Assembly: GCA_004297725.1 (NCBI GenBank)
Contig: SCUS01000172.1
Span: forward strand, 1 to 64,000
Source: Myxococcaceae bacterium
Lineage (GTDB): Bacteria > Myxococcota_A > Polyangia > Polyangiales > Ga0077539
Length of the DNA: 64,000 bases
Direction of reading: 5' to 3'
Position numbers and translations under genes: made by a program. Below are positions 40,658-49,370 of the stretch, piece by piece. The notes beneath the pieces are model-generated. The model did not search any database. It had not been told where the DNA came from and saw only the letters and a list, made by a program, of their open reading frames with translations. Numbering within the stretch: position 1 is the stretch's first letter; each line of letters opens with the position of its first letter.

Positions 40658-41734
40658 ATGCGAAGCCCGACCCGAACCGAGACCTCTCCCCGCTGGATGC
40701 TGGCGGCAGCGATCGCGATGGTGGCCTGCGCGCCCAACACCGACGACGCCGCGACCCCGGTCACGACGATGGCGGGCTTCGTTCCGGACACGGACATCAC
40801 CGAGGCCGAGCAGGCCGCTGGCGTGGCGGAGCCGGGCAACGACTACACCGAGCCCACGGCGGAGACCGACGGCGACGTCGGCACGCTGGCCCCGCCCCTC
40901 GAGGGCAGCGGCTTCACCATGACGGCCGAGGGCACCGGCACCGCCGTCGACGCGGTGGGGGGCTGTCGCCCGGCGGCCGGGTACAGCCACGGCAACCGCG
41001 CCAACATCTGCGTCGTCTCCGTCGACGGCAAGCTGGTCGAGTACCGCACGGCGCAGGCCTTCGGGGCGATGCGCGCGGCGGCCGCGTCGAGCGGCGTGCG
41101 CATCTCCATCGTCAGCGGCTTCCGCACGATGGATCAGCAGCGCTACCTCTACAACCTCTACCTCGCGGGCCGCGGCAACCTCGCGGCGCGGCCGGGCTAC
41201 TCCAACCACCAGAGCGGCCTCGCGCTCGACCTCAACACCAGCAGCGCCGGGGTCTACAACTGGATGTCGCGCAACGCGTCGCGCTACGGCTTCCGCCGCA
41301 CGGTTCCGAGCGAGCCGTGGCACTGGGAGCGCCCGGCGGGCTCGCAGGGCTCCTTCTCCGGCGGCACCTCCAGCGGGCGCTGCTACTCCTCGACCCTGGG
41401 GCGCGAGGTGGCCGAGAAGACCTGCGTCGAGTCGCGCCTCGATAGCGCCTGGTACCAGTGCGACAACGGCAGCTGGTACTCCGGCCGCGGCAGCCGCGGG
41501 GCGTGCTCCTCGCAGCACCCGCTCAGCGGCGGCGGCGGCACGACGCCCGACCCCGGCACCGGCCATTGTTACAGCGGCACGCTCGGCCGCGACATGCGCG
41601 TGGGCGCGTGCCTCCAGAGCCGCTTCGACCGCGACTGGTACCAGTGCGCGAGCATCGGCTGGGTGATGAACAACAGCATCGCCTCGTCGCGCCGCGGCTA
41701 CGCGGGCGCCTGCTCCAGCTACACGCCGCTCTGA
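40658..41734 (+). CDS. VanY-like D,D-carboxypeptidase lipoprotein with two Cys-rich repeats
   Basis: About 358 residues from ATG 40658, with GGAG six bases upstream (an ATG at 40646 is also in frame). Lipobox AIAMVACAP. The M15B peptidase domain (about residues 105-230) has SGFRTMDQQRYLYN, the zinc motif SNHQSGLALDLN (SxHxxGxAxD) and EPWHWE, so the enzyme should cleave D-Ala-D-Ala type stems. Two copies of a 55-residue module follow (GRCYSSTLGREV ... WYQCDNGSW and GHCYSGTLGRDM ... WYQCASIGW), each with four cysteines, separated by a Gly/Pro linker. The 125-bp repeat begins at its stop codon. Confidence 0.85.
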   Translation: MRSPTRTETSPRWMLAAAIAMVACAPNTDDAATPVTTMAGFVPDTDITEAEQAAGVAEPGNDYTEPTAETDGDVGTLAPPLEGSGFTMTAEGTGTAVDAVGGCRPAAGYSHGNRANICVVSVDGKLVEYRTAQAFGAMRAAAASSGVRISIVSGFRTMDQQRYLYNLYLAGRGNLAARPGYSNHQSGLALDLNTSSAGVYNWMSRNASRYGFRRTVPSEPWHWERPAGSQGSFSGGTSSGRCYSSTLGREVAEKTCVESRLDSAWYQCDNGSWYSGRGSRGACSSQHPLSGGGGTTPDPGTGHCYSGTLGRDMRVGACLQSRFDRDWYQCASIGWVMNNSIASSRRGYAGACSSYTPL

Positions 41735-41856
41735 GAAGCTCAGCATGAACCTGCTGCGCCCCCCGATGCAGCGGTCGGCCGCGCTCGAAATACCCCGCGT
41801 ATGTCTCGCGCGGCCTCCCTCGCCTCGGGGTGCTCGCGACGGTTCATGCTGACCTT
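41732..41856. repeat. 125-bp dispersed repeat, copy 2
   Basis: Near-identical to 16444-16568. Its terminal inverted repeats are better preserved here (AGCTCAGCATGAACC and GGTTCATGCTGACCTT, 15 of 16 matching). It starts at the TGA stop of the VanY gene and ends 15 bp before the stop of the convergent permease gene, so it fills the whole gap. Confidence 0.85.
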
Positions 41857-41871
41857 CGGAGTCTTCGGTCC

Positions 41872-42732
41872 TTACCCGCGCGGGTCGACCGCGTCGCGCA
41901 GCGCCTCGCCCAGCAGGTTGAAGCCCACCACCGTCAGCAGGATCGCCAGCCCCGGCACCAGCGTGAGCCGGGGCACCGCGCGGGTGAGCGACTCCGACTG
42001 ATGCAGCATCGAGCCCCATGACGACGCGGGCGGGACCACCCCGACGCCCAGGTACGAGAGCGAGCTCTCGGCGACGATCATCCCCGCGACCTGCGAGGTG
42101 GCGATGACGATCACCAGCGGGATCACGTTGGGCAGCAGGTGGCGGCTGATGATGCGGAAGTGCGAGGCGCCGAGGGCGCGCGCGGCGAGCACGTAGTCGA
42201 GCTCCTTGAGCTGGAGCGTCTTGCCGCGGATCTGCCGGGCCATGGAGGGCCACGCGAGGGCCGCGAGCACCACGAAGATCACCCAGAGGTCGGGCTCGTC
42301 GATGATCTTGTTGAGGGTCATCACCACCAGCAGGAAGGGGAAGGACAGCAGCGCGTCGACGAGGCGCATCAGCACCGTGTCGGTCCACCCCCCGAAGTAG
42401 CCCGAGAGCAGGCCGATGAAGGTGCCGACGAGGACGATGAGGGCGGTGGCCGCGAAGGCGACGGTGAGCGACACGCGCGCGCCGTAGAGCAGGCGGGAGA
42501 GCTCGCAGCGGCCCACCACGTCGGCCCCGAGCGGAAACTCCCACGTCGGCCCGATGGGCACGCCCCGGGTGGTGAGCGTGCGGGACTTGAAGGGCATGTC
42601 GGGGTCGTGCGGCGAGAGCACCGGGGCGAAGAGCGCCGCGGCCATCGCCAGGACCACCAGGACGAGCCCGAAGCGCGCGCCGCGGTTGCGGCGGAAGCGG
42701 GCGACCGCGCGAGGATCAAGAAGTGCTGCCAT
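41872..42732 (-). CDS. ABC transporter permease, DppC/OppC type
   Basis: A 286-residue inner-membrane permease with about six helices. The conserved N-terminal stretch LLDPRAVARFRRNRGARFGLVLVVL and the EAA loop ARALGASHFRIISRHLLPNV are as in DppC/OppC permeases of peptide or nickel importers. No binding protein, DppB or ATPase is encoded nearby, so it must work with proteins encoded elsewhere. It lies 3 bp downstream of menE, suggesting it is the last gene of that operon. Confidence 0.88.
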   Translation of the reverse strand: MAALLDPRAVARFRRNRGARFGLVLVVLAMAAALFAPVLSPHDPDMPFKSRTLTTRGVPIGPTWEFPLGADVVGRCELSRLLYGARVSLTVAFAATALIVLVGTFIGLLSGYFGGWTDTVLMRLVDALLSFPFLLVVMTLNKIIDEPDLWVIFVVLAALAWPSMARQIRGKTLQLKELDYVLAARALGASHFRIISRHLLPNVIPLVIVIATSQVAGMIVAESSLSYLGVGVVPPASSWGSMLHQSESLTRAVPRLTLVPGLAILLTVVGFNLLGEALRDAVDPRG

Positions 42733-42735
42733 GCC

Positions 42736-44184
42736 TCAGGCGCGCGACGATACACCGTCTCCCCACGGTCCGACCGACGCTCCGTAGCGCGCGGGCGCTC
42801 CGGCCCGGTCGGGCTTGCCGCTCGGCAGCGCGGCGATGGCGTCCACCCTCGCCAGAAGCCTCGGTCGCTTGAAGCCCGCGAGCCGGGACGTCACGTGCCG
42901 CCACAGCGCCTCGCGCCACGCCGCCTCGTCGGCCACCTCCGCCCGCGCCACCACCGCCGCCGCCACGCGCTGCCCCCATACCGGGTCGGGTACTCCGAAC
43001 ACCAGCGCCGCGGCCACCGAGGGGTGCGACTCCAGGCACTGCTCGACCTCCACGGGGTAGACGTTCTCTCCGCCCGTCACGATCAGGTCGGTGCGCCGCG
43101 CGTGTATCGACAGCACCCCGACCTCGTCGAGCGCCCCGAGGTCTCCCGTGTCGAACCACTCCTGCTCCGCCAGCGGGGGGTGGCCCCAGTAGCCCCGCAT
43201 CCGCATCGGACCTCGCACGGTGATGCGCCCCACCGCGCCGGTCGCGACGAGGGCGCCTTCGTCGTCCACCAGCCGCAGCTCGACCCCGGGCAGGGCTTTC
43301 CCCACGCCGCGCTGCGCGACCGGCTCGCGGGTCGGCGCCTGCGTCGCCACCTGGGAGCACATCTCGGTCATGCCGTAGGTGGCCAGCGCCCGCACGCCCC
43401 TCGCCGCGCTCTCGGCCAGCAGCTCCGGCGGGCACGCCGCGCCGCCCACCAGCAGCGCCCTCGCCCTCGCCAGCACGTTGTCACGGTCGGCCTCCAGCAG
43501 CGCCCTCAGCATCGTCGGGACCACCGACACCAGCGTCCCTCCCGAGCGCACGGCGTCGATCACGGCGCCGGCGTCGAAGCGCGGCAGCAGCACCACCGGG
43601 CGCCCCGCGCGAAGGCAGCGCGTGAGCACCGAGAGCCCGCCCACGTGGGCGATCGGCAGGGCGGCGACCCAGCGGTCGGGGTGCTCCCAGCCGAGGTTGC
43701 GCTCGCTCGCGGCGGCGCTGGCGGCGAAGGCCCCGTGGGTGAGCACCGCGCCCTTCGGTCGCCCGGAGGTGCCCGAGGTGTAGATCATCGCCAGGGGTGC
43801 GCTCAGCGCGCAGCGAGGCGTCGCGGGCCAGCGGCGCGTCACGCCATCGAGCAGGAGCGCGTCGACCCCGGCGTCGTCGAGCGAGAGGGCGACCTCCGCG
43901 TCGTCGATGAGCGCCTGCGCCTCCCCCGTCGTCAGCCGCGGGTGCACCAGCACGGCGGTCACCCCCGCGATGGCCATCCCCAGCAGCGCCACCACCGTCT
44001 CCGCGCGGTTGCTCCCTCGCAGGGCCACCCGGTCTCCGCGGCGCACGCCCGCGGCCAGCAGCGCCGCGACGAAGCCGCCCATGCGCGCGTCGAGCTCGCC
44101 GAAGGTCCACGCCCGCCCATCGGCGATGAGCGCCACCTCGCCGTGCCTCCGCGGCGGCACCCGCGCGAAGGGGCTGGCGCTCAC
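42736..44184 (-). CDS. menE: o-Succinylbenzoate--CoA ligase (MenE)
   Basis: An adenylating enzyme of 482 residues. The GTG at 44184 overlaps the menC stop (GTGA). Core motifs: P-loop IYTSGTSGRPKGAVLTH, ATYGMTEMCSQ, WFDTGDLGALDE and RTDLIVTGGENVYP; the C-terminal lysine segment is ALPSGKPDR. The family is broad, but the direct partnership with menC makes the menaquinone step (o-succinylbenzoate to its CoA ester) the best call. menD, menF and menB are not in the window. Confidence 0.88.
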   Translation of the reverse strand: MSASPFARVPPRRHGEVALIADGRAWTFGELDARMGGFVAALLAAGVRRGDRVALRGSNRAETVVALLGMAIAGVTAVLVHPRLTTGEAQALIDDAEVALSLDDAGVDALLLDGVTRRWPATPRCALSAPLAMIYTSGTSGRPKGAVLTHGAFAASAAASERNLGWEHPDRWVAALPIAHVGGLSVLTRCLRAGRPVVLLPRFDAGAVIDAVRSGGTLVSVVPTMLRALLEADRDNVLARARALLVGGAACPPELLAESAARGVRALATYGMTEMCSQVATQAPTREPVAQRGVGKALPGVELRLVDDEGALVATGAVGRITVRGPMRMRGYWGHPPLAEQEWFDTGDLGALDEVGVLSIHARRTDLIVTGGENVYPVEVEQCLESHPSVAAALVFGVPDPVWGQRVAAAVVARAEVADEAAWREALWRHVTSRLAGFKRPRLLARVDAIAALPSGKPDRAGAPARYGASVGPWGDGVSSRA

Positions 44185-45236
44185 CCCAGCGCCCCGAGGC
44201 CCAGCCCCGCCCCCTCCGCGCGCCGCACCCACGCACCCTCCGCCTGAGGCACCGCCACCTCCGGCCACGCGTCCAGGCCCGCGTGCCGGTCGAGCCCGCA
44301 GGCCCACGCGCCCGGCAGCGAGCGCGCCAGCTCGCAGGCCGCGGCCAGCGCCACCGGGCCGTCCAGCAGGTGCGTCACCACCACGCCCAGGCCAAGCGCG
44401 CCCGCGGCCAGCGCCGCCTCCCTCGCGGCCAGCCACCCCAGGGCCATCGGCTTCAGCACCGCCGCCGCGCAGCCCCTCCGGGCGTCCTGGTCCTCCAGGA
44501 AGCGCTGCCTCGCGATGGGGTCGATCAGCGCCTCGTCCGCCGCCCACGGCACCGCCCGCTCGCCCAGCGAGAACACCTCCGCCCCTTCGCAGGGCTGCTC
44601 GACATACTGCACCCCGAGGCCGTCGAGCGCGTCGAGCCGGCGGCGCGCCTCGTCCAGGGTCCACGCCCCGTTGACGTCGAGACGCCAGGTCACCCCGGGG
44701 AAGCGCGCCCGCAGCGCCTCCAGGGTCTTACGCTCCTCGGTAAAATCGATGGACCCGGCCTTCAGCTTGAGCACCCCGAAGCCCCTCGCCACCGCGGCGG
44801 CGCAGCGCTCCCCGATGTCCTCGTCGACGAGCGCCCCGGGCTGCGCGTTGCACGCCAACCGGAGAGCATCGAAGCCCACGAGCGCGGCCACCGACACCCC
44901 ACGGCGCTGCCCCCACAGGTCGAGCAGCGCGACCTCCACCGCGCAGCGCGCCGACGGCAGCGCGTCCAGCGAAGGAAACCTCCGCAGCGTCTCGGCCACG
45001 TCGTCCTGCGCCTCGCCCAGCCGCGGGATCACGTCGATGAGCGCCTGCGTCACCGCGGCCAGCGTCTCCGTCGAGTGCCCCGGCAGCGGCGAGGCCTCCC
45101 CCCGGCCCGTGTGCCCCTCGTCGTCGACCAGGGTGAGCAGCAGCCCCGAGCGCTCCACCGAGCTCCGCCCCACGGCGCCCGATGGGCGGCCCAGCGCGCC
45201 GTGGTAGCGGCGCAGCGAGCGGGAGGTGAGCCGCAC
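44181..45236 (-). CDS. menC: o-Succinylbenzoate synthase (MenC)
   Basis: An enolase-superfamily enzyme of 351 residues, dehydrating SHCHC to o-succinylbenzoate. The GTG at 45236 overlaps the TAG stop of the upstream lipoprotein gene by one base. Catalytic features: KLKAG (KxK), DVNGAW, EQP and ADEAL for the Mg ligands, and VLKPMALG for the second lysine. The upstream extension in the ORF track is read-through. Confidence 0.88.
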   Translation of the reverse strand: MRLTSRSLRRYHGALGRPSGAVGRSSVERSGLLLTLVDDEGHTGRGEASPLPGHSTETLAAVTQALIDVIPRLGEAQDDVAETLRRFPSLDALPSARCAVEVALLDLWGQRRGVSVAALVGFDALRLACNAQPGALVDEDIGERCAAAVARGFGVLKLKAGSIDFTEERKTLEALRARFPGVTWRLDVNGAWTLDEARRRLDALDGLGVQYVEQPCEGAEVFSLGERAVPWAADEALIDPIARQRFLEDQDARRGCAAAVLKPMALGWLAAREAALAAGALGLGVVVTHLLDGPVALAAACELARSLPGAWACGLDRHAGLDAWPEVAVPQAEGAWVRRAEGAGLGLGALG

Positions 45237-46414
45237 TACTGCCCCGCTCCGCCGAGGGAGCGGCGCAGCTCTCCGCTGGGGACGAAGGGCGTCCCGTCGA
45301 CGGTGAAGGCCGCGCTGTCGTCGCCGCGCAGCAGGATGACCGCGCGCTGGGTGGTGTCCGCGGTGTCGAGCTCGCCTCCCACCGCGAGGGCCACGGTGCT
45401 GGTCCCGTCCGGGCGCGCCCAGCCTCCGACGCCGTGCAGCGTCGCGGGCGTGAGGGAGCGCGCCATGAACGACCGGAACCCGTCGGTGTGCATCGTCTGC
45501 CCGCCCACCCCGACGAGGAAGGCGTTGTCCGCGTCGGCGAACCAGACGCCGTTCCATCCTCGGGCCTCGGTGAAATTCCGGGGCTGCCAGCGGAACTCGC
45601 GGGTCGTGTCGGGCAGCGTGACGGTCTCGCCGCGCAGCGCCACGCCGGTGTTCTGACCGCCGACGGCCCAGCAGTCGTCGCCGTGGCAGCTCACGGTGAA
45701 GAGCCGGCTGTCCGCCCCGGTGAGCCCCGTCGGCACCATCGTCGCGACCCCGCCCCGCAGCCGAAACGACACGCCCCGCTCGCCCACCACCACCAGCTCG
45801 CCGTTGCTCCGCGAGGAGATCTTGTAGAGGTTCACGTCGCGCGCCTCGGGCGGAACCTCCACCCGCGTGAAGGTGCTCCCGTCGTAGCGCACCAGCACCC
45901 CCTTCGGGCCGGTGGGAAGCGCCGATCCGCCGACGAACCAGGTGTCGTTACCCGCCTGGGTAAAGCCCCAGAAGGTGGGCTCTCCCTCCGGGAGGTTCAG
46001 CCCCGTCGGGACGACCTCGCACCCTTCGCCCTCGCGGTAGCGCACCACGCGGCCCCGCTCTCCCGCGGCCCAGGCGACGCCGTCGACCGGCGCCGTCCAC
46101 CAGAGCACGGCGTCGGCGGTGCAGACGGTGAGGAAGCTGCCGGGGGAGCGGTACACCAGGAGCCGGCCCGCGGGGCGGCCTTCGAGGCGCGACGGGTCGA
46201 CGCCCACGTAGCCGCCCGCGAGGTACGCGCGCCCGGTGCGGGCGTCGCCGTAGACCGAGAGCAGCGATCCCCCGGCGAGGCCGCTGACCGCGACGCGGAA
46301 GAGGTCGGGGCTGGTGTCGGGAGGGTCGTCGGGGCCGCAGGCCAGCGCGAAGGCCGCGGTGGTGAGCGCGAAGGAGGTCGTGACGATCTTCTGCCAGGTC
46401 TTCATCGGGCTCAT
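45236..46414 (-). CDS. Lipoprotein with beta-propeller-like repeats
   Basis: About 392 residues from ATG 46414 (46405 also possible). The signal sequence has lipobox TTAAFALACGP. The mature part has repeated Gly/Val strands with Asn-less turns (WWTAPVDGVAWAAGERGRVVRYREGEG, NTWFVGGSALPTGPKG, DDCWAVGGQNTG, NAFLVGVGGQTMHTDG), a propeller-like layout. No enzyme motif. It is the first gene of an operon with menC and menE. Its start region is part of the inverted repeats around 46436-46776. Confidence 0.75.
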   Translation of the reverse strand: MSPMKTWQKIVTTSFALTTAAFALACGPDDPPDTSPDLFRVAVSGLAGGSLLSVYGDARTGRAYLAGGYVGVDPSRLEGRPAGRLLVYRSPGSFLTVCTADAVLWWTAPVDGVAWAAGERGRVVRYREGEGCEVVPTGLNLPEGEPTFWGFTQAGNDTWFVGGSALPTGPKGVLVRYDGSTFTRVEVPPEARDVNLYKISSRSNGELVVVGERGVSFRLRGGVATMVPTGLTGADSRLFTVSCHGDDCWAVGGQNTGVALRGETVTLPDTTREFRWQPRNFTEARGWNGVWFADADNAFLVGVGGQTMHTDGFRSFMARSLTPATLHGVGGWARPDGTSTVALAVGGELDTADTTQRAVILLRGDDSAAFTVDGTPFVPSGELRRSLGGAGQ

Positions 46415-46435
46415 CGTTGCTCTCGTCTCTAGGGA

Positions 46436-46776
46436 AACGCCGCCCACTCCGCGGTTGCGGACGGCCCCCGAGCGGGCCTGCAACCGCTGAAGTGGGAGCC
46501 TGGACCTGAGCGCCCTGCCTTCGCAGGGCTTGCTGAAGGAGCGCCGGTTGCTGGCGCAACCGTCGGGAGGTCATCGACCGCCGCGATGGAACTCCATGCA
46601 ACGCTCAGCGCCTTGTCCTGCTGTTGCGCGTGAGCACCTACGTCCTCTTCATCGAGCGCTCCAGCGCTCGATGCGCCTGCAGAGAGTCCCGCGAAGGCGG
46701 GACGATCAACCCCAGGCTCCCACTTCAGCGGTTGCAGGCCCGAAGGGCCGTCCGCAACCGCGGAGTGGGCGGCATT
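46436..46776. repeat. Long palindrome with four internal hairpins
   Basis: This is most of a 400-bp gene-free gap. Two arms of about 65 bp (46436-46502 and 46713-46776) are inverted copies, sharing CCGCCCACTCCGCGGTTGCG. Similar but weaker matching continues outwards into the lipoprotein start region and toward the PrsW stop. Between the arms lie four perfect or near-perfect hairpins: CCCTGC-CTTC-GCAGGG (46513), CGGTTG-N6-CAACCG (46545), ATCGAGCGCT-CC-AGCGCTCGAT (46651) and GTCCCGC-GAAG-GCGGGAC (46686). The two ORFs of the track here are translated palindrome. Confidence 0.85.
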
Positions 46777-46816
46777 TCGTGGAGATGAGGGCAACGTTGA
46801 GTTCATGGGGGGCGTT

Positions 46817-47932
46817 CTAGCGTCGCGCGAGCTCGGCGCGGAGCTGGGCGATGCGCTCGCGCAGCGGGACGATGAAGTCGAAGCTGATGGTGCGCATCTG
46901 GCCCTTCATGGCGCGCGTGGCGTGCCACTTGGAGAGGGCGAGGCGGGCGGCGGTGGCGATGAGCTCGCCGCGGAGCTTGCCCTGCGGCCCGGAGCGGGCG
47001 CGAAACTGTCCGAAGGCGGAGCCCACCAGGGCGAACTCGTCGCGGCTGAGGGTGCCGATGAGCACCTCGTCCTGGAGGTACTCGCGGATGATCCGCCCGC
47101 GGCGCAGCGCGAGGGCGAGCACCATCACCAGGAAGCCCACCACGAAGAGCAGCCACAGCGGCAGGAGGAAGAGCACCAGCGGGACCTCCATGGCCGTGGA
47201 GAGGACGGCGGCGCCGTTCCAGATGGCGTGGAGGAGCACGGCGGCGGCGTAGCCGAGGAGGGGATAGAGCCAGCGGGCCCACGGGCCGGTGCTCTCCCTG
47301 GAGAGGCCGAAGCCGATGCCCGTCATGGAGGTGAAGAGGGGGTGCGCCCACGGGGTGACCACGCCGCGGAGGATGAAGACGCTGGTGAGGTCGACGCTGG
47401 CGGAGCCGGTGCCCGCGCGGGCGTAGTAGACGACGTTCTCGACGGCCGCGAAGCCGAGGGCGGCGAAGGTGGCGTAGATGATCCCGTCGATGACGCCGTC
47501 GAACTCCCGGCGCCAGAAGTAGAACATCCCGAAGAGGATCAGGGCCTTGAAGAACTCCTCGACGATGGGGGCGCAGACCGCGGCGCCGATGGCCTCGCCC
47601 GCGACGGCGGACACCACGCTGTTGATGGGCGCGGAGAAGCCGCACGCGCCGAGGGCGCCCCAGGTGAAGGCGATGGCGAGGGCCCACGCGGGCTCCGGGT
47701 CGTACCGGTCGAGCAGCCGGGGGACGGTCATGTAGACGAGCACCGCGGGGAAGGCGAGCGCTGCGCCGTAGGCCATGGCGGTGTACGCGCCGATGGGGTC
47801 CCTGCCGAAGAGCGGAGGGATCAGGAAGACGGCGTGCAGGAGCAGCCCTCCGAGGACGGTGCCGAGGACGTAGAGCACGAGGCCGACCATGCGGCGGCCG
47901 CGCTCCGGATCGATGGCGGCGCTGGGTACCAT
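46817..47932 (-). CDS. PrsW-family intramembrane metalloprotease
   Basis: A 371-residue integral membrane protein with eight or nine helices. PrsW family motifs are present: PIVEEFFKAL (EExxK), the following Glu/Asn motif ATFAALGFAAVENVVYY, PWAHPLFTSMTG with a conserved His, and VLLHAIWN. PrsW of Bacillus cleaves anti-sigma factors; the substrate here is unknown. After the helices come about 80 cytosolic residues with basic patches. Start at ATG 47932. Confidence 0.85.
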   Translation of the reverse strand: MVPSAAIDPERGRRMVGLVLYVLGTVLGGLLLHAVFLIPPLFGRDPIGAYTAMAYGAALAFPAVLVYMTVPRLLDRYDPEPAWALAIAFTWGALGACGFSAPINSVVSAVAGEAIGAAVCAPIVEEFFKALILFGMFYFWRREFDGVIDGIIYATFAALGFAAVENVVYYARAGTGSASVDLTSVFILRGVVTPWAHPLFTSMTGIGFGLSRESTGPWARWLYPLLGYAAAVLLHAIWNGAAVLSTAMEVPLVLFLLPLWLLFVVGFLVMVLALALRRGRIIREYLQDEVLIGTLSRDEFALVGSAFGQFRARSGPQGKLRGELIATAARLALSKWHATRAMKGQMRTISFDFIVPLRERIAQLRAELARR

Positions 47933-48023
47933 TCGGGGGCCGACGATACCTCAAGCCGACCGGGCGGCGACGCTCGCGCGCTGCCGCTGGGACGACGCCC
48001 GCGATGGCGATACCTTCGCCCGC

Positions 48024-48665
48024 ATGAGCGACCTCACCCTCTACCGCGACGAGTTCTGGATCAGCCCGTACGTGTTCTCCTGCGACGTGGCCCTGCGGGA
48101 GAAGGGCCTCGCCTACGACGAGGTGAGCGTCGCGCTGCAGCGGGCGGAGCAGCGCACGGAGGTCTTCGCGTCGGGCTCGGTGACCGCGAGGGTTCCTGCG
48201 CTGCGCCACGGGGACTTCGTGGTGGCCGAGTCGAGCGCCATCGTCGAGTACCTGGAGGAGGCCTTCCCGGAGACCCCGAGGGTGCTGCCCACGGACGTGA
48301 GGGAGCGGGCGCGCGCGAGGCAGGTGATGTCATGGATCCGCAGCGACGACACGCTCCCCATCCGGCAGGAGCGGTCGAGCGCGACGATGTTCTATGAGCG
48401 CACCGACGCGGTGCTGAGCGCGGACGGCGCCAGGGCGGCGACGAAGCTGCTGGAGGTGACGACGCGGCTGCTGGCCCATGGGGGCGAGCACATCGGGGCG
48501 CGGTGGAGCATCGCCGACGCCGACCTGGCGTTCATGCTGCAGCGGCTGATCATGAACGGCGCCGTGGTGCCCGAGCGGGTGCGGGCCTACGTCGAGCGGG
48601 TGTGGCAGCGCCCCACGGTGCAGGTCTTCGTGCAGCGGGAGCGCCCGGCCTACGTGGCGTACTGA
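48024..48665 (+). CDS. yfcF: Glutathione S-transferase, YfcF-like
   Basis: A 213-residue soluble GST from ATG 48024. The thioredoxin-fold N terminus begins TLYRDEFWISPYVFSCDVAL, with the conserved cis-Pro in RVPALRHGDFVVAES-SAI and a following all-helical domain (EYLEEAFPET, IADADLAF). The YfcF-type SPYVFS helix replaces the CPxC/SPxxR site. YfcF proteins have glutathione peroxidase activity. Single gene, divergent from the PrsW gene by about 90 bp. Confidence 0.82.
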   Translation: MSDLTLYRDEFWISPYVFSCDVALREKGLAYDEVSVALQRAEQRTEVFASGSVTARVPALRHGDFVVAESSAIVEYLEEAFPETPRVLPTDVRERARARQVMSWIRSDDTLPIRQERSSATMFYERTDAVLSADGARAATKLLEVTTRLLAHGGEHIGARWSIADADLAFMLQRLIMNGAVVPERVRAYVERVWQRPTVQVFVQRERPAYVAY

Positions 48666-48731
48666 GCGCGGATGGCGCAGCCCGCATCCCCCCGTAGCAT
48701 CCAGCGCCAAGCTGGATTAGAGACGCAGTCG

Positions 48732-49340
48732 ATGGCGAGAACTCTCGTGGCGCCGATGCTGCTGGCACTGGGTCTGGGAGCGTGCGCGCTCGAGAACCCC
48801 GAGGTGCGCGTCGGCCCGGGTTCGACCCTGGACGCCGCCATCGACCTGGGCGTCACCCCGGACGTGGGTACGCCCATCGACCAGCCGATGCCGCCGGTGG
48901 ACCTCGGCTCCGACGCGGGCGAGCTCGACACTGGCGTCGTGGACACCGGGGTGATCGATACCGGCATGGTCGACACCGGAGTGATCGATACGGGCGTGGT
49001 CGACACTGGAGTGATCGACACCGGCCCTGTCGATACGGGCCCCGTGGACACCGGCCCTGTCGATACGGGCCCCGTGGACACCGGAGTGGTCGATGCGGGC
49101 TTCCCGGATGTGGTCGTCCCCAGGGACGTCGGGGGCACGGACGTCCCGGTGACCCCGACCTGCGGCGCCGAGAACCAGGGCTGCTGCACGGGCCCGATGC
49201 GGTGCATCGACCGTCTGAGCTGTCAGCCCCAGTTCCTGGCTCCCAGCCGCTGTCTTCCCTGCGGCGGATACCTCCAGGTCTGCTGCGAGGGCTCCTGCCG
49301 CGCGGGCCCCTGCCGCATCGGCATCTGCACCGGCATCTGA
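48732..49340 (+). CDS. Lipoprotein with DTG-repeat stalk and Cys-rich tail
   Basis: A 202-residue lipoprotein from ATG 48732 with lipobox GLGACALE. Residues about 60-115 are VDTGVIDTG/VDTGPVDTG repeats made of 15-bp units, the middle part as two identical 30-bp blocks. The C-terminal 60 residues hold ten cysteines (CGAENQGCCTGPMRC, CCEGSCRAGPC) in a knottin-like spacing. Function unknown. Lies 30 bp before another lipoprotein gene. Confidence 0.72.
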   Translation: MARTLVAPMLLALGLGACALENPEVRVGPGSTLDAAIDLGVTPDVGTPIDQPMPPVDLGSDAGELDTGVVDTGVIDTGMVDTGVIDTGVVDTGVIDTGPVDTGPVDTGPVDTGPVDTGVVDAGFPDVVVPRDVGGTDVPVTPTCGAENQGCCTGPMRCIDRLSCQPQFLAPSRCLPCGGYLQVCCEGSCRAGPCRIGICTGI

Positions 49341-49370
49341 CCCGGCGCGCCATCGTCCCATCACTCCCCA

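Noticed and set aside
46429-46820. Two ORFs (125 and 96 residues) in the 46.4-kb palindrome
   Set aside because: They are translations of the inverted arms on both strands; no family, no RBS, and the region is explained by the palindrome.
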